From Burkholderiales bacterium (GTDB lineage Bacteria > Pseudomonadota > Gammaproteobacteria > Burkholderiales > Usitatibacteraceae), in assembly GCA_025936275.1 (NCBI GenBank), contig JAICTR010000112.1, positions 1-7,995 on the forward strand: a stretch of DNA of 7,995 nucleotides, in the 5' to 3' direction. Positions 5,941-7,995 of the stretch are shown here, piece after piece. The translations under genes and the position numbers were made by a program. A model generated the notes under the pieces. The model was not told the origin of the DNA, did no database searches, and saw nothing but the letters and a program-made list of their open reading frames with translations. The stretch's first letter is position 1. Every line of letters starts with the position of its first letter.

Positions 5941-6912
5941 TCAGTCGACTTTGCCGATGCGCTTCACCACCGCGGCGAGCTTGCGCGCATCCGCGTCCCA
6001 GAAGGTGCGGAATTGCGGCTGGTCGAGGTACTGGATCGGCGTTTCCACCTTGGCGAGCGATCCCTTGAACGTCGCGTCCTCGACCGCCTGGTGCGCCGCC
6101 TCGCGCAGCCGCGCGATCACCGGCTCCGGCGTCCCGGCCGGCACGAAGAGCCCGGTCCATTGCGAGAACTGCACGTCGTAGCCGAGCTCCTTCAGCGTCG
6201 GAACGTCGGGAAACGCGGGATGGCGCCCGGCTTCGCCCCAGGTGGCGAGCACGCGGATGCGGCCGGCGCGCACGTGGCCGGTGACGGTGGAGGGACCGGT
6301 CGCGAGCGCGTCCACCTGGCCGCCGAGGAGCGCCACCACCGCGGGGCCCGCGCCGGTGAAGGGGACGTGCAAGAGCTTCACGCCCGCCGCCTGCGAGAGC
6401 ATCTCCATCGGCACGTGCATCGTGCCGTAGTTGCCCGACGAGCCGAAGGGAATCGAGCCGGGCGACTTCTTCGCCGCGGCGAGCAAATCGGCGACCGATT
6501 TGTAGGGGCTGTCGGCGCGCACCGCGAGCACCGTCGGATCCGCCGTGAAGCGCGCGATCGGCACGAGCTGCGAGAGCTGGAACATCGGATCGCGCCCCAG
6601 CACCTTGTCCGCCTCGGGAATGATGGAGATCGAGGAGAGCGCGAGGAGCACGGTGTAGCCGTCGGGACGCGCGCGCGACACGTACTGCATGCCGAGGCCG
6701 CCGCCGGCGCCGGCCTTGTTCTCCACCACCACGGTCTGGCCGAGGTGGCGGCCCAACGCCTCGGCGAGCGGGCGCGCGGTGATGTCGGCGACGCCGCCGG
6801 GCGGGAACGGCACGACCATCGTCACGGGGTGGGTCGGATACTCGGATGCGGCGAGCGCGAGCGCGGGAAAGAGCGCGAGCGCGATCGCGAGGGCGCGAAG
6901 CAGGCGGGGCAT
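5941..6912 (-). CDS. Periplasmic solute-binding protein of the Bug/TctC family (tripartite tricarboxylate transporter type)
   Basis: The 323-residue protein has a Sec signal peptide (about 1-21: Arg-rich start, hydrophobic core, ALALAA before the likely cut) and no lipobox Cys. The mature part has family hallmarks: the ligand-loop motif VPFPPGGVADITARPLA (34-50), VVVENKAGAGGGLG (61-74), PDGYTVLL (83-90), FGSSGNYGTMHVPMEML (156-172), and the late segment HPAFPDVPTLKELGY (231-245). Such proteins bind small carboxylates or related anions in the periplasm and, where membrane partners exist, deliver them to TctA/TctB. No membrane subunits lie next to it here, which is common for this greatly expanded family in betaproteobacteria; the ligand cannot be read from the sequence. 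The start at 6912 is backed by the signal peptide and by AAAGGA nine bases upstream. mlaF ends 60 bases upstream on the same strand, so read-through from mlaF is possible. Confidence 0.92.
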   Translation of the reverse strand: MPRLLRALAIALALFPALALAASEYPTHPVTMVVPFPPGGVADITARPLAEALGRHLGQTVVVENKAGAGGGLGMQYVSRARPDGYTVLLALSSISIIPEADKVLGRDPMFQLSQLVPIARFTADPTVLAVRADSPYKSVADLLAAAKKSPGSIPFGSSGNYGTMHVPMEMLSQAAGVKLLHVPFTGAGPAVVALLGGQVDALATGPSTVTGHVRAGRIRVLATWGEAGRHPAFPDVPTLKELGYDVQFSQWTGLFVPAGTPEPVIARLREAAHQAVEDATFKGSLAKVETPIQYLDQPQFRTFWDADARKLAAVVKRIGKVD

Positions 6913-6921
6913 GGGGCGTTG

Positions 6922-6927
6922 TCCTTT
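6922..6927 (-). promoter_or_regulatory. Shine-Dalgarno of the solute-binding protein gene
   Basis: AAAGGA on the minus strand lies nine bases before the ATG at 6912-6910 and fixes that start. It is one of only a few genes here with a recognisable ribosome-binding site. Confidence 0.6.
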
Positions 6928-6949
6928 GGGTGGGCGCGCGAGGGGCGCG

Positions 6950-6970
6950 AGCGCGAAGGATAGCGCGAAG
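6950..6970. repeat. Two 9-bp direct repeats (AGCGCGAAG) with 12-bp period
   Basis: AGCGCGAAG occurs at 6950-6958 and 6962-6970, between the mlaF stop and the solute-binding protein gene. On the minus strand a -10-like TATCCT (6962-6957) lies between and partly over them. They could be half-sites for a regulator, but GC-rich words of this kind recur by chance. Confidence 0.3.
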
Positions 6971-6972
6971 TC

Positions 6973-7779
6973 TCAGCCGATCTGCAGGTCCTGGGCGAGC
7001 GGGCGGGCCGGGTAGTGGAAGCGCACCGGCCCGTCGGGCTCGGCGTGCAGGAACTGGTGCACGAACGGATCGCCCGACGCGATCAGCTCCGCGGTCGGTC
7101 CCTCGGCGACGATCACCCCGTCGTTCAGCAGGTAGAGGTGGTCGGCGATCGCGAGCGCCTCCTTCACGTCGTAGGTGACGATCACCGAGGTCGAGCCGAG
7201 CGCGGCGTTGAGCGTGCGGATCAGGTTCGCGATCACGTTGAGGGTGATGGGGTCCAGGCCCGCGAAGGGCTCGTCGTAGATCACCAGCGGCGGGTCGAGC
7301 GCGATGGCGCGCGCGAGCGCCACGCGCCGCGCCATGCCGCCGGAAAGCTCGCCGGGCTTGAGGCGGCTCGCGCCGCGCAGCCCCACGGCGTGCAGCTTCA
7401 TCATCACCAGGTCGCGCACGATGTCTTCCGGGAGCCGCGTGTGCTCGCGGATCGGGAAGGCGAGGTTCTCGAACACCGTGAGGTCGCTGAAGAGCCCGCC
7501 CTTCTGGAACATCATTCCCATCTGGCGGCGCAGGCGGTAGAGCGCCTCGCGGTCGAGCTGCGGCACCTCGTGTCCGCACACGCGCACGCTTCCCGAGGCC
7601 GGGTGCAGCGATCCGCCGATGAGCTTGAGGAGCGTGGTCTTTCCCGAGCCGCTCACGCCGAGGATCGCGGAGATGCCGCCGCGCCGGATGGAGAGCGTCA
7701 CGCCGCGCAGCACGGCGCGCCGGCCGAAGGCGAAGCGCAGGTCGCGCACCTCGACGATGTCGTGGTCGGCGGGGGTCAT
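6973..7779 (-). CDS. mlaF: Phospholipid/lipid-asymmetry ABC transporter ATPase MlaF
   Basis: The 268-residue protein matches the length of E. coli MlaF (269). MlaF powers the inner-membrane MlaFEDB complex, which moves phospholipids between the inner membrane and the periplasmic carrier MlaC to keep the outer leaflet of the outer membrane free of phospholipid. ABC ATPase motifs are in order: Walker A GVSGSGKTT (41-49), Q-loop Gln92, signature LSGGM (145-149), and Walker B with catalytic Glu170 (LVIYDEPFAGLD, 165-176). The C-terminal DGPVRFHYPA segment (249-258) resembles the MlaF tail that reaches across the dimer. At the H-loop the expected switch His is Tyr203 (VTYDVKEA). No mlaE or mlaD follows: downstream is a solute-binding protein gene and upstream a divergent gene. 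Start at 7779 chosen by family length. An open extension to 7848 runs into the intergenic repeat and is unlikely. There is no Shine-Dalgarno, but an extended -10 lies just upstream. Confidence 0.88.
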   Translation of the reverse strand: MTPADHDIVEVRDLRFAFGRRAVLRGVTLSIRRGGISAILGVSGSGKTTLLKLIGGSLHPASGSVRVCGHEVPQLDREALYRLRRQMGMMFQKGGLFSDLTVFENLAFPIREHTRLPEDIVRDLVMMKLHAVGLRGASRLKPGELSGGMARRVALARAIALDPPLVIYDEPFAGLDPITLNVIANLIRTLNAALGSTSVIVTYDVKEALAIADHLYLLNDGVIVAEGPTAELIASGDPFVHQFLHAEPDGPVRFHYPARPLAQDLQIG

Positions 7780-7785
7780 CACGGG

Positions 7786-7794
7786 ATTATCGCA
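7786..7794 (-). promoter_or_regulatory. Extended -10 promoter element for mlaF (TGCGATAAT)
   Basis: On the minus strand TGCGATAAT combines the TGn extension with GATAAT (5 of 6 matches) and ends six bases before the mlaF ATG. Extended -10 promoters need no strong -35, and none is seen. Transcription would begin at or within a base or so of the ATG, giving a leaderless mRNA, which agrees with the missing Shine-Dalgarno. Confidence 0.5.
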
Positions 7795-7804
7795 TTCGGT
7801 GAAG

Positions 7805-7872
7805 CTCTCCCTCTGCCTTGGGAGCGGGCCGGGAGAGGCTGAATGCACCGTGGCGATTCCGACCCTCTCCCG
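7805..7872. repeat. Degenerate CTCTCCC/GGGAGAG palindromic intergenic repeat
   Basis: Between the divergent mlaF and Yip1-family genes, CTCTCCC (7805-7811) faces GGGAGAG (7831-7837), with an inner CTCCC/GGGAG pair at 7807-7811 and 7820-7824. CGGGAGAGG (7830-7838) also has a perfect inverse, CCTCTCCCG (7864-7872), so the central arm can pair with either flank. The words resemble the CCCTCTCCC...GGGAGAGGG palindromic units scattered between genes in many proteobacteria. Membership of such a family is inference. Confidence 0.5.
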
Positions 7873-7873
7873 C

Positions 7874-7879
7874 TAAGAT
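7874..7879 (+). promoter_or_regulatory. Candidate -10 element for the Yip1-family gene (TAAGAT)
   Basis: TAAGAT matches four of six -10 consensus positions. It would start transcription near 7886, leaving a leader of about 27 bases that contains the AGGGAG ribosome-binding site (7902-7907). A -35 is weak at best (TGGCGA at 7851-7856 with 17-bp spacing). Confidence 0.35.
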
Positions 7880-7912
7880 GCGCGCATTCCAAAAAATACC
7901 CAGGGAGCATCC

Positions 7913-7995
7913 ATGAACCTCGTCGAACGCGCGAAGAACATCATCCTCTCGCCGAAGGCCGAATGGCAGGCGGTCGCGGCCGAGACCACTCCGGA
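7913..7995 (+). CDS. Yip1-family (YIP1/DUF1282-like) membrane protein, N-terminal fragment
   Basis: The first 27 codons are present and run off the window: MNLVERAKNIILSPKAEW, then QAVAAETTP. A start of this form (short amphipathic stretch, Arg-Ala-Lys, hydrophobic Ile-Leu, Pro, Glu-Trp) is typical of bacterial Yip1-domain membrane proteins, in which several membrane helices follow. AGGGAG at 7902-7907, five bases before the ATG, fixes the start. The gene is divergent from mlaF and shares a 133-base intergenic region with it. The role of bacterial Yip1-domain proteins is poorly known, and only a short piece is visible. Confidence 0.75.
   Translation, partial: MNLVERAKNIILSPKAEWQAVAAETTP

Noticed and set aside
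5861..7579. 572-residue minus-strand open frame across mlaF and the solute-binding protein gene
   Set aside because: Arg/Ala-rich shadow frame; both overlapping genes on the same strand have clear family motifs in another frame.
5941..7779. Solute-binding protein and MlaF as one new transporter
   Set aside because: Bug/TctC proteins work with TctAB-type permeases and MlaF with MlaE; no permease is present and the binding-protein gene has its own Shine-Dalgarno, so adjacency alone does not support a joint complex.
1..7995. Phage-defence, toxin-antitoxin or CRISPR-like system
   Set aside because: No defence domain, short toxin/antitoxin pair or regularly spaced repeats seen; base composition is even and all main genes belong to housekeeping or common accessory families.

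Overview
The window is a very GC-rich (roughly 70% by eye), densely coded bacterial chromosome segment. A fused MnmC, a CnoX-type thioredoxin with a TPR tail, an MlaF ATPase and a Bug-family (TctC-like) solute-binding protein together suggest a betaproteobacterium, Burkholderiales-like or a related lineage. The assignment rests on gene content only. I see no mobile element, tRNA, rRNA or CRISPR array, no compositional break, and no stretch above about 160 bases without a gene.

Layout. Positions 1-49 hold the first 16 codons of a LysR-type regulator on the minus strand, starting one base after the mnmC stop. mnmC (51-1883, minus) encodes the bifunctional enzyme of tRNA wobble-uridine modification. 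cnoX (2038-2883, minus) encodes a thioredoxin-TPR co-chaperone with an intact CAPC site. Divergent from it, 3038-3445 (plus) encodes a hotdog thioesterase resembling fluoroacetyl-CoA thioesterase FlK, with the Thr/Glu/His triad in place. This gene converges on 3442-4686 (minus), an exported S41-protease-like protein that seems to lack its catalytic serine; the two stop codons overlap inside one CTAG. Seventeen bases upstream of that gene on the same strand ends a membrane diguanylate cyclase (4704-5864), so the two probably form an operon. Next, also on the minus strand, come a periplasmic Bug/TctC solute-binding protein (5941-6912) and mlaF (6973-7779). The right edge carries the start of a Yip1-family membrane protein on the plus strand (from 7913).

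The genes do not form one pathway. They are housekeeping and envelope functions in small transcription units: tRNA modification, protein-folding protection, acyl-CoA hydrolysis, c-di-GMP synthesis with an exported partner, solute capture and outer-membrane lipid transport. I found no convincing new multi-gene system. The points most worth a second look are the predicted pseudo-protease paired with a diguanylate cyclase, an mlaF separated from other mla genes with Tyr at the switch-histidine position, a recurring -10-like hexamer 6-8 bases before start codons that lack a Shine-Dalgarno (possible leaderless mRNAs), and the overlapping convergent stops.
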